Shown in pieces: positions 46,676 through 57,589 of a DNA stretch of 64,000 nt (position 1 is the stretch's first letter; the number at the start of each line of letters is the position of its first letter). The notes below the pieces were generated by a model. It was not told where the DNA came from and did no database searches. It saw only the letters and a program-made list of their open reading frames with translations. This DNA comes from Poa pratensis (lineage: Eukaryota; Streptophyta; Magnoliopsida; Poales; Poaceae), in the NCBI GenBank assembly GCA_947311845.1, contig CAMZMU010000041.1:111214607-111278606 (forward strand), in the 5' to 3' direction. The position numbers and the translations under genes were made by a program.

Positions 46676-46683
46676 TTCTGGCA
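46676..46683 (+). promoter_or_regulatory. splice-acceptor-like sequence before env-position ORF
   Basis: The pyrimidine-rich stretch TTCTTTTCGAACTGTTTCTG ends in GCAG at 46683, 20 bp before ATG 46703. Env-position ORFs of Athila-type elements are thought to be expressed from spliced RNA, so this is a plausible acceptor. The donor was not identified. Confidence 0.4.
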
Positions 46684-46702
46684 GGTTCCTTTGGTATTAG
46701 AC

Positions 46703-47176
46703 ATGTCGTCTCAAGGCTCTTGTGCGGAGGACTACGCAGCCAGGCGCCGGCGTGAACTTGAGAGGGATGTGAACCAGTGGAACGCCGCTGGTTGGACAAC
46801 CGATGAAGAAGTTGCAGCTAGGAGGGCCGACATGGATCGAAGTGTTAGAGAAGAGATCAGGACGGCTCAGCGCCGCAATCAAGGAGGACAAGCTACAAGA
46901 GGCGATGGGCCCAGCAATCCTACCTTTGTGGGATCTGTTAACCTTCAACGTGCTTTTTCTCATAATATGCAGGGAGCAGTTCCAGCAGTTCCGGACCTGA
47001 GCGCCTTCCCTGCGGCTACTGAAGCAATAAGGGTCACGGATCAATTTTGCGAACAATATCGAGTCCTTAGGGCGGAAGTGGAAATTCTTCAAGAAGAGAA
47101 CAATCGGCTTCGCCAAATGCTCGCACGGTTCTTAACACCTATTACTGTCGTACCACCATCACCGCCAAGGGAGTAA
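46703..47176 (+). CDS. 157-codon ORF in env position of Athila1
   Basis: It starts MSSQGSCAEDYAARRRRELE and ends VVPPSPPRE. The N-terminal half is highly charged and probably helical (ELERDVNQWNAAGWTTDEEV, REEIRTAQRRNQGG); the C-terminal part is a heptad-like coiled coil (QYRVLRAEVEILQEENNRLRQML). The frame is open upstream to 46535, but 46703 is the start best placed after the TATA-like and acceptor-like signals. There is no signal peptide, transmembrane helix or cysteine pattern, so nothing supports an envelope function. I recognise no family. A small nucleic-acid-binding or Gag-interacting accessory protein is possible but unproven. Confidence 0.6.
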   Translation: MSSQGSCAEDYAARRRRELERDVNQWNAAGWTTDEEVAARRADMDRSVREEIRTAQRRNQGGQATRGDGPSNPTFVGSVNLQRAFSHNMQGAVPAVPDLSAFPAATEAIRVTDQFCEQYRVLRAEVEILQEENNRLRQMLARFLTPITVVPPSPPRE

Positions 47177-48883
47177 TTCACCATGGGTAACAACACACTC
47201 CCAGCTTGTTTCAAGCTTGGGGGGGGTGTTTTCAGTATCACCATCTTTATCTTTATCTTTATATTTTTGCTTAGTACCATGAGTAGAGAAGTTATCATAT
47301 GAGATAGTTTGCAATGTGGAGTATCACTCCTTAGTTGGTTATCGTTGTATCCGTTGGTGTGAGGTTTATTGTGATGGAATATTAATGAGAAGCTTTATCT
47401 TTACTTTCTGCACACTTTATTTTAGCCAGCAAGTCCTTTGTCATATGCTGATCTTGTTACATTAGTATTGGCATCACTTTGGGTGCAGCAAGTAAATTTA
47501 GTTGGTTGTGGCAAACTTAGACTGGTCAGTAGTATCAATACTTTTTACACTTAAGTAGAAAAGAGGGAACTGGTTGCAATAACATTATCCCTATTGTTTT
47601 CCTCTTTGTTGGCCAATGAGTTTATTATTCTTGAATTAAAGTGTTTTGTGCCCACAAAGTAGATAGCATGGTTGTTCTATTAGATCTATAAGTGTTTGTC
47701 TCTCTCAATTCTTGTGCTTGCTACTAAACCTTGCTAGCCTAAAACCTTGTACTGAGAGGAGATACTTCTCGTGCATCCAAAACCCTGAACCAAAGCACTC
47801 CATTCGTGTCCACCATAACTACCTATCATGTAGTGTTCGCACTACTCCAAGTACATTTTCTCGTGTGCTACCTTTAACTATTCAAAACTATTATTATATC
47901 CCTTTTTGTGTCACTGTTCACCAAGCTCATAAGGACGTGGTAGCAGATGTGTCATCTTCCATGCTAACTGATTTACAAGGATTGGCAGCTTCATCTGCTT
48001 CTCCACCTTTTATTTTGCATTAAAAGAGCTGGTTAGTCCACCCTATAAATAAATAAAAATAAATAAATAGACACTCCTCCACGGTGATTGTTGGTCGGCA
48101 ACCGAGGATTCGGTCAAGCCATGGTTTGTGGAAAGAAATGGTTGGGAGGAGTGTCATCAATAAGTGCTTGTTACAAGTGCAGTTCTATAAACTCTCGGAA
48201 CCGCTCTAAAAGTTAATTAGTATGGAAGATGACAAGGATTCTACCACTGATTTGTTGACCAATAGCATACACCTCTCAAAGCAATATTTTTACACTCTCT
48301 ATGCCTTCGGGAACTAAAAAGCTCTAGCACACGTTTTAATCCCTGCTTCCCTCTGCGAAGGGCCTATCATTTATTTATTGTTGAGTCAGTAAACCTATTC
48401 CCTCTATCCCGAGCAAGCACTCGAATTGTTATAGATACAATCATTTATAGTTCATAATATTTCCTATCATGTTTTGTCTACTTTGCTTGAGCACATGAAG
48501 TTTTATCTTTGAGAATATGACTTTGACAGTTTTCTTTGGAATGTGAAAGGAACAGTGATGATTGAGCAACTCTATTTCTGCAATATAGCTCTAGTATAAA
48601 GACTCTTCTTGAAAGATAAGTTAGAATGTTGATTGTTCTCTGACCAAGAACACAGTTTGCCACATCCAATTGGTTTGCTTAATGTACCTTTATTTGTGGT
48701 TGTTCCATTACTTGTTCCAAGTTAAGTAGAATGTGTAGAGACTGCTGTTTAAAATGACTTGTTTAGCTGAGTAAATACTGATGCTTCTTGTCCGTATTCT
48801 TTATTATCGACACTTCACTCCATAAACATGTGGACTTGTTTACTGAGCTCAGTTTTCGCTTGGGGACAAGCGAGTCTAAGCTT
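47177..48883 (+). other. Athila1 3' non-coding interior
   Basis: About 1.7 kb between the env-position ORF and the PPT. It has no credible ORF. A G-rich tract resembling the PPT, with GCTTGGGGGGGGT, occurs at 47216-47228 soon after the ORF. A TAAATAAATAAAAATAAATAAA run lies at about 48045-48067. Confidence 0.7.
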
Positions 48884-48891
48884 GGGGGGAG
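48884..48891 (+). promoter_or_regulatory. Athila1 polypurine tract
   Basis: AAGCTTGGGGGGAGT sits directly before the 3' LTR; the purine core is 48884-48891. Confidence 0.88.
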
Positions 48892-48892
48892 T

Positions 48893-50391
48893 TGATACGT
48901 CCATTTTGCATCACTATTTTATATCATAATTTGTCATTATCTATCCTTATATTTCATATTAATACATGATACTTATGTTATTTTGCCTTATTTTGCATGT
49001 TTGATGATTATTGGGAATTATCCTTCCGGAGTCAGGTTTCTGCTGGAAAAAGCGTCGTCAAGTCAGCATATCAGCGGAACTCCAAAAATCACGAAACCAA
49101 TTCTGGGGGTCTTATAATGTCAGATGCCGGAGGCAGCCAGGTGGGCCAGGTGGGCCCCACGCCACACCTGGGCGCGGCTGGCCTGTGGGCCGCGCCCAGC
49201 TATGGCGTGGCCACCTGGGTCCACCCCCCAGGTTGCCTCTTCGCGTATATCTGCCTCCCGAAAACCTAAGCACGGGGGGTACGTCCACGAAATATTCCGC
49301 CGCCTCCACGGGACGGAAACCACCGAGAGAGAAAGAGCTCTCTGGCAGGGAGATCCTGCCGGGGAAATTCCCTCCCGGAGAGGGGAAATCATCGCCATCG
49401 TCATCGTCATCACGCTGGACTTCATCGGGATCATCATCACCACCATCCACTGCGCCATCACCATCATCTCCACCGACTCCACATCCATCTTGCTGTAACA
49501 TCTAGGGCTGTACCTTGTCTAGTTCATTGGGGAGACTCTCCCGGTGTTGATTACTCCTTGTTATTGATGCTATTGAGTTTGTTTGGTGGATTAGTGTTCA
49601 TGTCCAGATTGTTATTCATTGCCATATCATCTCTGATCATGATCCATATGATGTCTTGTGAGTAGTTTGTAGTTCTTGAGGACATGGGGAAGTCATGTTG
49701 TTAGTAGTGAAATAATGCTGCGTTAATATTTAATGGTTTGATATTTAAGTTGTGGTGTCATTCTTCTAGTGGTGTCATGTGAACGTCGACTACATGACAC
49801 TTCACCTTTATGGGCCTAGGGGAATGCATCGTGTACCTAGCTTGCTAGTTGAGGGGTTGCCGGAGTGACAGAAACCTGAACCCCCGTTAGTAAGATAGTG
49901 CACGAGGGAGCGTAGGGTCTCAGAGTTTAAAGCTGTGGTTAGATTTATCTTAATTACTTTTCTGCATTCGCGGATGCTTGCAGGGGGTATAATCACAAGT
50001 GCGTATTAGTCCTAGGAAGGGCGGTGCGTTAGCATAGATTCACCCACACAACACTTATCAAAACAATGAAGATTAACCAGTTGCACGAAGCGAAAGCACT
50101 TGACGAAATTCCCATGTGTCCTCAGGAACATTTGTCTCTTATAAGTAACACACTCGGCTTGTCCTTTGCACTCAAAAGGATTGGGCCACTCGCTGCATTT
50201 GTTGCCGCGCTCGTTTATTTACTTGCACTGTTTTTACCTGCTGTTTCGAATACTACTGAAAACCTGTCTGCTAGCTTTTACAGTGAATTCTTGATCAAAA
50301 CTACTTGCCAGCACCTTCTGCTCCTCGTTGGGTTCGACACTCTTATTTATCGAAAGTACTGCGATACACCCCCTATACTTGTGGGTCATCA
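48893..50391 (+). repeat. Athila1 3' LTR
   Basis: 1499 bp, TGATACGTCC...GGGTCATCA. Relative to the 5' LTR it has 24 extra bases at 49874-49897, one extra C in a C run near 49228, and a changed block near 49135-49155. The rest appears identical. The LTR frame opening at 50066 ends after 117 codons here because no gag follows. Confidence 0.95.
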
Positions 50392-50396
50392 CCGCA

Positions 50397-52475
50397 GCGT
50401 ATGCGGCGCCTACGGCTGAAGAGGTGCACCCCGAGGCCACCGCTTCATCTCCCGAGGCTGCGGCGCCGCCTCCTGAGACAGAGGAGCGCCGCGAGGAGGA
50501 GGAGGAGGCAGAGGTGACGATGCCGTCACCTGCGCGGCCTGATGCCTCTCCTGTGCGGCAAGAGAAGACGCCGGAGAAGGATGCGGCAAGGCCACGCCGC
50601 CAGCGAAGGAGGGCGCGGCGGAGACTGCTACGTCTACAGAGGCACGCGCTGACGTCGAAATGGAGGAAACCACTACGCCGTCGCCTCCACCGAGCCCGGG
50701 CCTTGGAGGGCCTACGGCGGGCACTGAGGCTGCCGCGGGGACGGCCTCAGCAGAGAAGGCCAACCCTGCTCCTGGGGAAGAGGAGAGTGCTCCCCAGGGG
50801 CAGAAAGATGGTGGAGCTGATGGTGGGGGCGCCTCGAGCCCCCAGAAGGCTCCCAGCGCAGAAGGCGAGGGGGGCTCTCGCCAGAGCCCCCAGAAGGCCC
50901 CTAGCATGGAAGAAGGGGGAGGCTCCCACAGAGCCCCCAGGCGCGCCTCGAGGACACTCAGAGCCCAAGGCGCGATGCCCCGGAGTCCTCGGCAGGCGCT
51001 GGCGCTTCCAGGCCCTCTGGAGAATCATGGGCCCTAGCCTTGCGGGGTCAGCGCCCAGTCGCAGCTCGTCGAGAGGCTGTCCTTCGCTCGGCGAGGGAGG
51101 TGCTCGATGGGCTTGAGGCCCAGCTCGCTGAGGAAGATCGCGCCAGGGCGGAGGAGGACGCCGAGCTTGCGCGGGGCTGGGCCTGCCTCCAGGAAACCGT
51201 GGAGCGCTGCCGCCGGAAGGACGAGGCAGCCCAGGCGCAACGCGAGGCGGCGCTGCGCTCTGCTGAAGAGATCCGCATCAGCGTGGTCCGCGAGGCTCGA
51301 GGAGACCCTTGCGGACCTGAGTGCTAGGCGCGAGGCTCTCGAGGCGGAGACCGAGGCCAAGCATCAGGAGCTGGCGGCGCGCGAGGCGGCGGTCTCCACC
51401 AAGCACAAGAGCTTCTGGACCGCGAGGCGGGGATCATCGCCGAGTCGGAGACCGTGCGGCAAGGCCTGGAGAAGCTCCGCGAGGACCTGCGCGTCCGCGA
51501 AAACCAGATGGTGCAGCGCGGAGCAGAACTTGATGCCCGCGAGACCGAGCTACGCAAGCGCGAGGAACAGGTTGAACAGATCGAGAAGGATCAATCTGCG
51601 CAGCGGGAGCACCTGGAGTCTCGCGAGAGCAAGGTTACTCAAGACGAGGCGTTCTACCAGAAGCGCCTCGCGCTGACCAACGAGAACCTCCGCAAGAAGG
51701 AGGAGCAGATGGCGGAGGAGTCCGCGACCAAGGAGAAGCTCTTCCGCGACAACTGCAGGAAGGAGTTCGCGGAGAAGGCCAAGAAGCAGGAGGAACGCTT
51801 CACGAAGAGACGCAACGAGCTTGATGCTCGCATCAGGGAGCTTGAGGCTCAGAAGAAGCGATTTGACTCCCGCCTTCATGACGCTGTGGAGGCTCGGAAG
51901 CACGCGGAGCAGGACCTTGCCTCCTTGACGCAGGACATGAATGAGATGCAGCAACAGGTGGGGCCTGTTGTGGAGCTCGTCGAGGAAGCTCGGCAGAGCG
52001 CTCTGGCTGCGCAGGTCTTGTCGCGCCAGCGGGAGCGCATGTTTGCTTCCTTGGTGAGGCGTGCGCGGGCCGTTGCGGGCCGCCTGGGGACCGAAGCCCC
52101 CAGGCTTCTGTCGAGGGGAACTCCGACGTTGCCACCTACCTCAGCTTCTTCGAGCAGCTTCTCACCAAGCTTGAAGAGGTCGTGACGAACCTCGACGACC
52201 TGGTCGACACCGAGAGCCGCGAGCTCCTTGGCGTCGCGGTCGGCCAAGTCTTCGCCAACCTTGCACACCTCCACCCCGGCTTCGACTTCGCGTCTGTGAT
52301 GGAGCCTCTGGAGAAGGAGCTTGCCTCGAAGCTGGACGCCTCGGTGTGGGACGACGTGGAGAAGTATACTCAACGCTTCAAGAGGGTCGAGGTCGAGGAG
52401 AGCGACGACGAGGCAGGTGCTGAGGAGGTGGATGATGAGGCTGTCGACGGCGACGACGACAACCCCGCTGCTTAG
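50397..52475 (+). pseudogene. TatB opposite-strand gene, second part (coiled coil), frameshifted
   Basis: This resumes the gene after Athila1. The first 250 bp code an Ala/Pro/Glu-rich stretch (AEEVHPEATASSPEAAAPPPE). After a frame change come repeats of the form SPQKAPS-x-E-x-GGS (50820-50930). After a stop at 51037 a long coiled coil follows in two frames (51040-51327; 51454-52185), rich in E, K, R and L: LRVRENQMVQRGAELDARET and EKAKKQEERFTKRRNELDAR. The last part (52182-52475) ends in an acidic tail, EESDDEAGAEEVDDEAVDG. Extended coiled coils are usual C-terminal to this domain family. Four or more frame changes make it non-functional. Confidence 0.75.
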
Positions 52476-53579
52476 GTTGCCCCTGTGGAGAGATGTGCCA
52501 AGGGCACCAGTTATCTTAAGACTTGTTGCTTTATTTTGTGCTGGTTTGTAAAGACACTTTTATTTTGTGCAAGTGTGAGTGCCCCTCGGGAGGCCTTTTA
52601 TCTGTTCCCTCATGTCTTTTTCGCTCTACGTCGTTAGGACCCTGCTCTTAGCGCAAATAGCACCGCCGCTTCGGTATGCCGGAGTCAGGGCTCGACAAGG
52701 CCGGGGGGTGCGTAAGGCTTAGAGAGGTAAGAGCCCTCGAGGCGCGATGCTCGGGGCTCCCCTTTGACGTGCAAGCAGCCCATGAGGCGTAAGAGAGAAA
52801 AGAGAGGCTCGAGGGGCGACAAAACCAGCGAGAGGGAAAAAGAGCTCATGAGGCGTAAGTTCTGGACTTAGCTCTGGCGAGACGCCTGCTTTGTAGAGGG
52901 TGTTGTGTTCCTGGTGAGGTGTTCTCCCTCTCGAGGCTGCCTGAGGCTGGTTTGGAGCTTTTGGAGCCCTGCAAGGCGTCTTGTTCCCTGCGTTGGAGAG
53001 AGAGGCGAACCCACAAGCAAAGCATAGTTGTACAACTCATGCGCGCTCATAGATTTCCTCATGGGTATCTCACGAGGAGAATAAGCACCAAGGTCCTTGG
53101 TGAGGTGACGTGCATGGGAGCTAACCCACGAGTCAGAGCTCTTTGGTGAGATAACGGTCGTGGGCGGAGAGCCACGAGTTAGAGCTCGGATCCTTTGGAT
53201 TTTACGATGCTGCTGGGATGCTCCCGAGACACAGGCACCGTGCTCAGCCCCCGCTCGCGAGGTGCGCATGGGGAAAAATGTGAGCGCGAATGAAATGTAA
53301 GAAAACAAACTCACCAAGCAATATTACATAACGGCGCCGAAGCGCAATAGGTTCATGATGACCTGAAATTGTTCATTACACTTGGCGAGGCCAAGACAAA
53401 GTCCGCCATGTCTGGGCATGGGGTTCCACATGGAGTGGCTGAGGCTTCCCGCGGCCCGTGGCGACGCGTTGTAGGAAACTCTCAGTGGAGATGGCCCTCG
53501 TGAAGGGAAAGCTTGGTGAAGCTGGGAGGTGAAGACGCGTGCTTCCCTCTTGAGACAAAAAATGCCTGCCGCGACGTGA
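52476..53579. other. TatB intergenic stretch between convergent genes
   Basis: About 1.1 kb between the stop of the plus-strand gene and the pol stop on the minus strand. It has no credible ORF. It contains repeated GAGGCGTAAG and CCTCGAGG-like words reminiscent of the CCTCGCGAGG motifs of the LTR. Confidence 0.6.
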
Positions 53580-54912
53580 TCACGGGTAGAACTTGCGTAG
53601 GTGCTCGATGTTCCATGGATTTTTGATCGGATCGCCGTCTTCCGTCTCGAGCCGTACCGCGCCAGGCCTGGCGATGTGCGCGACCCTGTAGGGGCCTTCC
53701 CACATGGGTGAGAGCTTGTGGAGGCCTCTCTGGAGAGGATCCTCCTGAGGACGAGATCGCCTGTCTCGAGGGTGCGCGGCCGTATGTGGCGGCTGTGGTA
53801 GCGGCGCAGGTCTTGCTGGTACTTCGCCGCTCGGAGGGCGGCACGGCGGCGTAGTCCATCGAGCAGCAGCAAGTCGTCGTTGTGGAGCTCCTCTTGGTTG
53901 TCCTCGTTGAAAGCAAGGATCCGTGGGGACCCATGCTTGATCTCGGTGGGGAGGACTGCTTCAGCGCCATAGACGAGAGCGAACGGCGTTTCTCCAGTGG
54001 GCTTCGTGGCGGTGGTGCGGATGGACCAGAGCACGGAGGGGAGCTCTTCGATCCATTCTTGCCGTGGGCCTTGAGGCGATTGAAGCTTCTTGTCTTGAGG
54101 CCTTTGAGCACTTCTGCGTTCGCCGCTCAGCCTGCCCGTTGCTTCGTGGATGAGCCACCGAGGCGAAGCAGAGCCGTGTGCCAAGACTCTCGCAGTAGGC
54201 CCTGAAGATGCCGCTGGTGAACTGTGAGCCGTTGTCGGTGATGATGCGATTTGGCACGCCGAAGCGACAGGCCAGGCCTCTGATGAATTTCACCGCTGAT
54301 CTCGCCGGGATGGTGCGCACCGCTTCAACCTCCGCCCATTTGGTGAACTTGTCGATGGCGACGTAGAGGTAGCGGTAGCCCCCGCTGGAGCGTGGGAAAG
54401 GTCCCAGGATGTCCAGCCCCCAGACCGAAGGGCCAGGAGAGGGGATGGTCTGGAGCCCCAGTGCAGGCTGGTGGACTTGCTTGGCGTGGAACTGGCATGC
54501 CTCGCAAGCCTGGACAACGGTGGTTGCATCTTGAAGCACTGAGGGCCAATAGAACCACTCCTGAAGACTTTCCCTGCAAGGGTGCGTGATGACGAGTGGT
54601 GGCCACATTCTCCACTGTGTATGTCCTTGATCAGCTGGCGGCCTTCTTCAGGGGGGACGCATTTTAGTGCAACTCCATTTGGACGCTTGCGGTACAGGTC
54701 TCCCTCGTGAAGGCAGTATGACTTGGCCTGGCGAGCAACTCTCTCTGCTTCTGCATCCTCTTCAGGGAGGACTCCGTCCCTGAGGTACTCCTTGAGCTCA
54801 TCGATCCAGCCCGTCTCTTGATGCGTCATGGCCAGCAGCAGGCGTTCCCCTGTGGGTGGACCGCAGCTCGGCGCTCCAGATGTTGGTGGTGGTGGGAGCT
54901 CTTCGTCCATGT
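53580..54912 (-). pseudogene. TatB integrase, frameshifted
   Basis: The N-terminal part carries HSGECGHHSSSRTLAGKVF (about 54625) and CEACQFHAKQ (about 54505), the HHCC finger. The core has GLDILGPFPRSSGG (first Asp), RIITDNGSQFTSGIF (second Asp) and AHPRSNGQAER with the glutamate (about 54130). After frame changes it reads WIEELPSVLWSIRTT, GETPFALVYGAEAVLPTEI and KYQQDLRRYHSRH. The last residues, WNIEHLRKFYP, end at a TGA (complement 53580-53582). The frame shifts near 54600, 54120 and 53700. Confidence 0.82.
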
Positions 54913-55392
54913 TCATTCGACCGCTTCTTTTGGCTGTTTCACCGATGCCCTGGTGAGTCTCTCCTCGAACACGCCCGCCTGCTGGGCTTCTCTGCGTGAT
55001 GCTCGCCTGGCGATGTCGTCGGCCTCCTGGTTCTCCCTTCGTGGGATGTGCCTGAGCTCCATCCCCTTGAAGTGTTTCTCGAGCTTGCGGACCTCCTCGA
55101 GGTAAGCGGCCATGTGGCCGTCCTTAGGCGTATAGCTCTTGTTGGAGAAGTTGACGAGGAGCTGGGAGTCGCCCTTGATGAGTAAGCGCTTGATGCCGAG
55201 GGCGATTGCGGCTCTGAGCCCGGCGAGGAGGCCCTCGTACTCGGCGATGTTGTTGGAGACCTTGTCTGTCGTGAAGCACAGCTGGACGGCGTAGTAGAGC
55301 TTGTCGCCCTTGGGTGAGGTCAGGACGACGCCAGCCCCAGCGTTCTGGCATGCGAATGCTCCGTCGAAGTGCATGGTCCAGTGGCTTGGCAC
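54913..55392 (-). CDS. TatB archaeal-type second RNase H (open frame)
   Basis: A 159-codon open frame starts at 55392: HWTMHFDGAFACQNAGAGVVLTSP (Asp), NNIAEYEGLLAGLRAA (Glu), LLIKGDSQLLVN (Asp) and RRENQEADDIARRAS (Asp). This second RNase H after the RT-linked one defines the Tat lineage. The domain looks whole, but it is part of a polyprotein broken on both sides, so expression is unlikely. The Tat1 counterpart is at about 1840-2210. Confidence 0.8.
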   Translation of the reverse strand: MPSHWTMHFDGAFACQNAGAGVVLTSPKGDKLYYAVQLCFTTDKVSNNIAEYEGLLAGLRAAIALGIKRLLIKGDSQLLVNFSNKSYTPKDGHMAAYLEEVRKLEKHFKGMELRHIPRRENQEADDIARRASRREAQQAGVFEERLTRASVKQPKEAVE

Positions 55393-56966
55393 GTGTCTCC
55401 AGCTGGCGTGGTTTCTGCCTCATGAGGCTCTTCTTGCTGGGTGTCTGTCCACTCGGCGACGAAGTCAGCCAATGCCTCCCCTTGATGACCCTGGTGGTGT
55501 CGAAGCGCAGGCCAAAAGGTTGCAGCTCAATGTTCCACCCTGCGACGCGATCAGTGGCGTTTGGATTGCGCAGGATCTGCTCCAGAGGGAATGATGTGAC
55601 CACCGTGATGGGGTGGCCCTGGAAGTAGTGGCGCAGCTTCCTGGAAGCGATGAGGAGCGCGAGGAGGAGCTTCTGCTGCATAGTGTACCGCTCGCGAGCA
55701 TCTCGCAGCACAGTGCTGACGAAGTAGACGGGATGCTCGACGAGGGTTGTCGATGGTGACGCAGCGCTGGGCTCCTCGGGAGCCTTGTCGAGCCTCTCTG
55801 AGGTGGACCCTCGACGAGGGTGCCTTCTGGTTGCGCGGGCTCGGCATGGGGCTCAGGGCCTGAAGAGGATGTTTCCTTGTCGGGGGGATCTGGGCTTGGC
55901 GTGGCGTGTCCTTCTTGGCGAGGACTGGCTCTTCCCTTTCTGCCACCAAGGCTGCGCTCACTGTTTGTGGAGTGGCTGATAGGTACAGCTTCAGATGCTC
56001 GCCAGGCCTTGGGGCAACCATGACAGGTGGGCTAGCCAAGTACTTCTTCAGGTCTTCAAATGCCTTGTCCGCCTCAGGCGTCCACTTGAACGTGCCAGAC
56101 CGCTTCATGAGCTTGAAAAATGGCAGCGCCCTCTCGCCGAACTTGGAGATGAAACGGCCGAGGCTGGCCATGCATCCCGCGAGGCGCTGCATGTCCTTGA
56201 GGCGACGAGGTGGCTGCATCTCTTCTATGGCTTTGATCTTGTCAGGATTCGCTTCTATGCCGCGGTGAGACACTAGGAACCCGAGGAGTTTGCCTGACGG
56301 TACCCCGAAGACGCACTTGGCGGGGTTCAGCTTGATGTTTACTTTGCGCAGGCTGGCAAAGGTCTCCTCGAGGTCCTCCATGAGGGTGTGCTCTTCGCGA
56401 GTCTTGACCACGATGTCGTCGACGTAGGCTTCTGTTTCTTCCCATCTGAGCCCCCAAGGCCTTCCTCATGAGCCTCTGGAAGGTGGCGCCGGCGTTCTTC
56501 AAGCCAAAGGGCATGCAGACGTAGCAATACACACCACAAGGGGTGAGGAATGCTGTCTTCTCCTCATCCTCCTTCGCCATCTTGATCTGGTGGTAGCCTG
56601 AGAAGGCATCCAGAAAACAGAGGAGGTCGCAGCCGGCGGTGGAGTCCACGATCTGGTCTATCCGAGGCATGGGGTACGGGTCCTTGGGGCAGGCCTTGTT
56701 GAGGTCGGTGTAGTCGATGCAGAGCCTGCCGCCCCCGGTGTGCTTGGGAACGACCACCGTGTTGGAGAGCCATGTGGGGTGTGGAACTTCCTGATGATGT
56801 GTGCTTCTTTCAACTTCTCTACTTCCTTGATGATGAACTCTTGCTTCTCTGGCGCCTGGCGCCGTGCTTTCTGCTTCACGGGGCGTGCGTTTGGACACAC
56901 GGCTAAGTGGTGCTCGATCACCTCCCTCGGTACTCCGGACATCTCTGACGGTGTCCATGCGAACAT
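55393..56966 (-). pseudogene. TatB reverse transcriptase and first RNase H, frameshifted
   Basis: RT starts MFAWTPSEMSGVPREVIEHH (56966). Then [37 protein letters not shown] and [16 protein letters not shown] are readable in the 56958-56242 frame. After a frame change the YVDD region leads into [20 protein letters not shown] and [20 protein letters not shown] (56411 on). RNase H: LKLYLSATPQTVSAALVAERE replaces the usual Asp-containing strand. RERYTMQQKLLLALLIASRK and HYFQGHPITVVTSFPLEQIL follow in the 55711-55124 frame. At least three frame changes are present. Confidence 0.83.
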
Positions 56967-57005
56967 GTCAGAGTTTGCCCTGAGGAAGGCGACGAGCGCG
57001 CTTTC

Positions 57006-57584
57006 CTATTTGGGAGGCAAGCCAGCGCCTATGGTGACGCTAGCCCCCGAGCCGCTGGCGTCCAATGACACCTTCTTCGTGGCTGCCTGCTCCTGTGAGA
57101 ACAGCTTCTTCTTCGCGGGCCTCTCGAGGGGCTCCATGTCCTCATCAGCGGGGAATGCCACGGCAGCGGCCTTGTAGGCGGTCTCGACAGAGCGCATTGC
57201 GTCCTGGACTTGACCGTGGATGGCGATGGTGCCGCCGCTGCCTGGAAGCTTGACGATGTTGTACGCATGGTGAGTGACGGCCATGAACTTCGCGAGGGCG
57301 GGGTAGCCGAGGATGGCGTTGTAGGGCAGGCCAATGTGTGCGACGTCGAAGTCGATCTGCTCGGTGCGGTAGTTCTGCGGCGTGCCGAAGGTGACCGCGA
57401 GCCTCACCTGCCCCAGAGGTGTGGTAGAGCCACTTGTCACCCCCGTGAAGGGCCTAGAGGGCATAAGCCACTCGTAGGGCACTTGAAGCTGCTCGAAGGT
57501 CTCGACAGAGATGACGTTCAAGCCCGCACCCCCATCTATGAGTGTCTTGGCGACGGCGATGTTGTTGATGATGGGAGTGCACAC
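57006..57584 (-). pseudogene. TatB protease
   Basis: A 192-codon open frame has the active-site segment TLIDGGAGLNVISVETFEQL at its start and ILGYPALAKFMAVTHHAYNIVKL further on, followed by an Ala/Lys-rich linker to RT (EPLERPAKKKLFSQEQAATKK). D-G-G-A replaces D-T/S-G-A, as in Tat1. The domain is complete, but upstream gag is in another frame. Confidence 0.78.
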
Positions 57585-57589
57585 CAGAG

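Larger units (their letters stand above)
40100..50391 (+). mobile_element. Athila1: young Athila-lineage Ty3/Gypsy element with near-intact pol
   Basis: LTRs lie at 40100-41578 and 48893-50391; the TSD CCGCA is at 40095-40099 and 50392-50396. The PBS is tRNA-Asp type and the PPT precedes the 3' LTR. It codes gag-protease, then RT-RNase H-integrase, then a further ORF in the env position. The RT wording ([20 protein letters not shown]) is that of the Athila lineage. The LTRs look identical apart from a C-run, a short variable block and a 24-bp indel, so insertion is recent. Only one frameshift is seen in the coding part. Confidence 0.94.

Noticed and set aside
46535..47176. Envelope protein of Athila1
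   Set aside because: The position fits, but there is no signal peptide, transmembrane segment or cleavage-site pattern.
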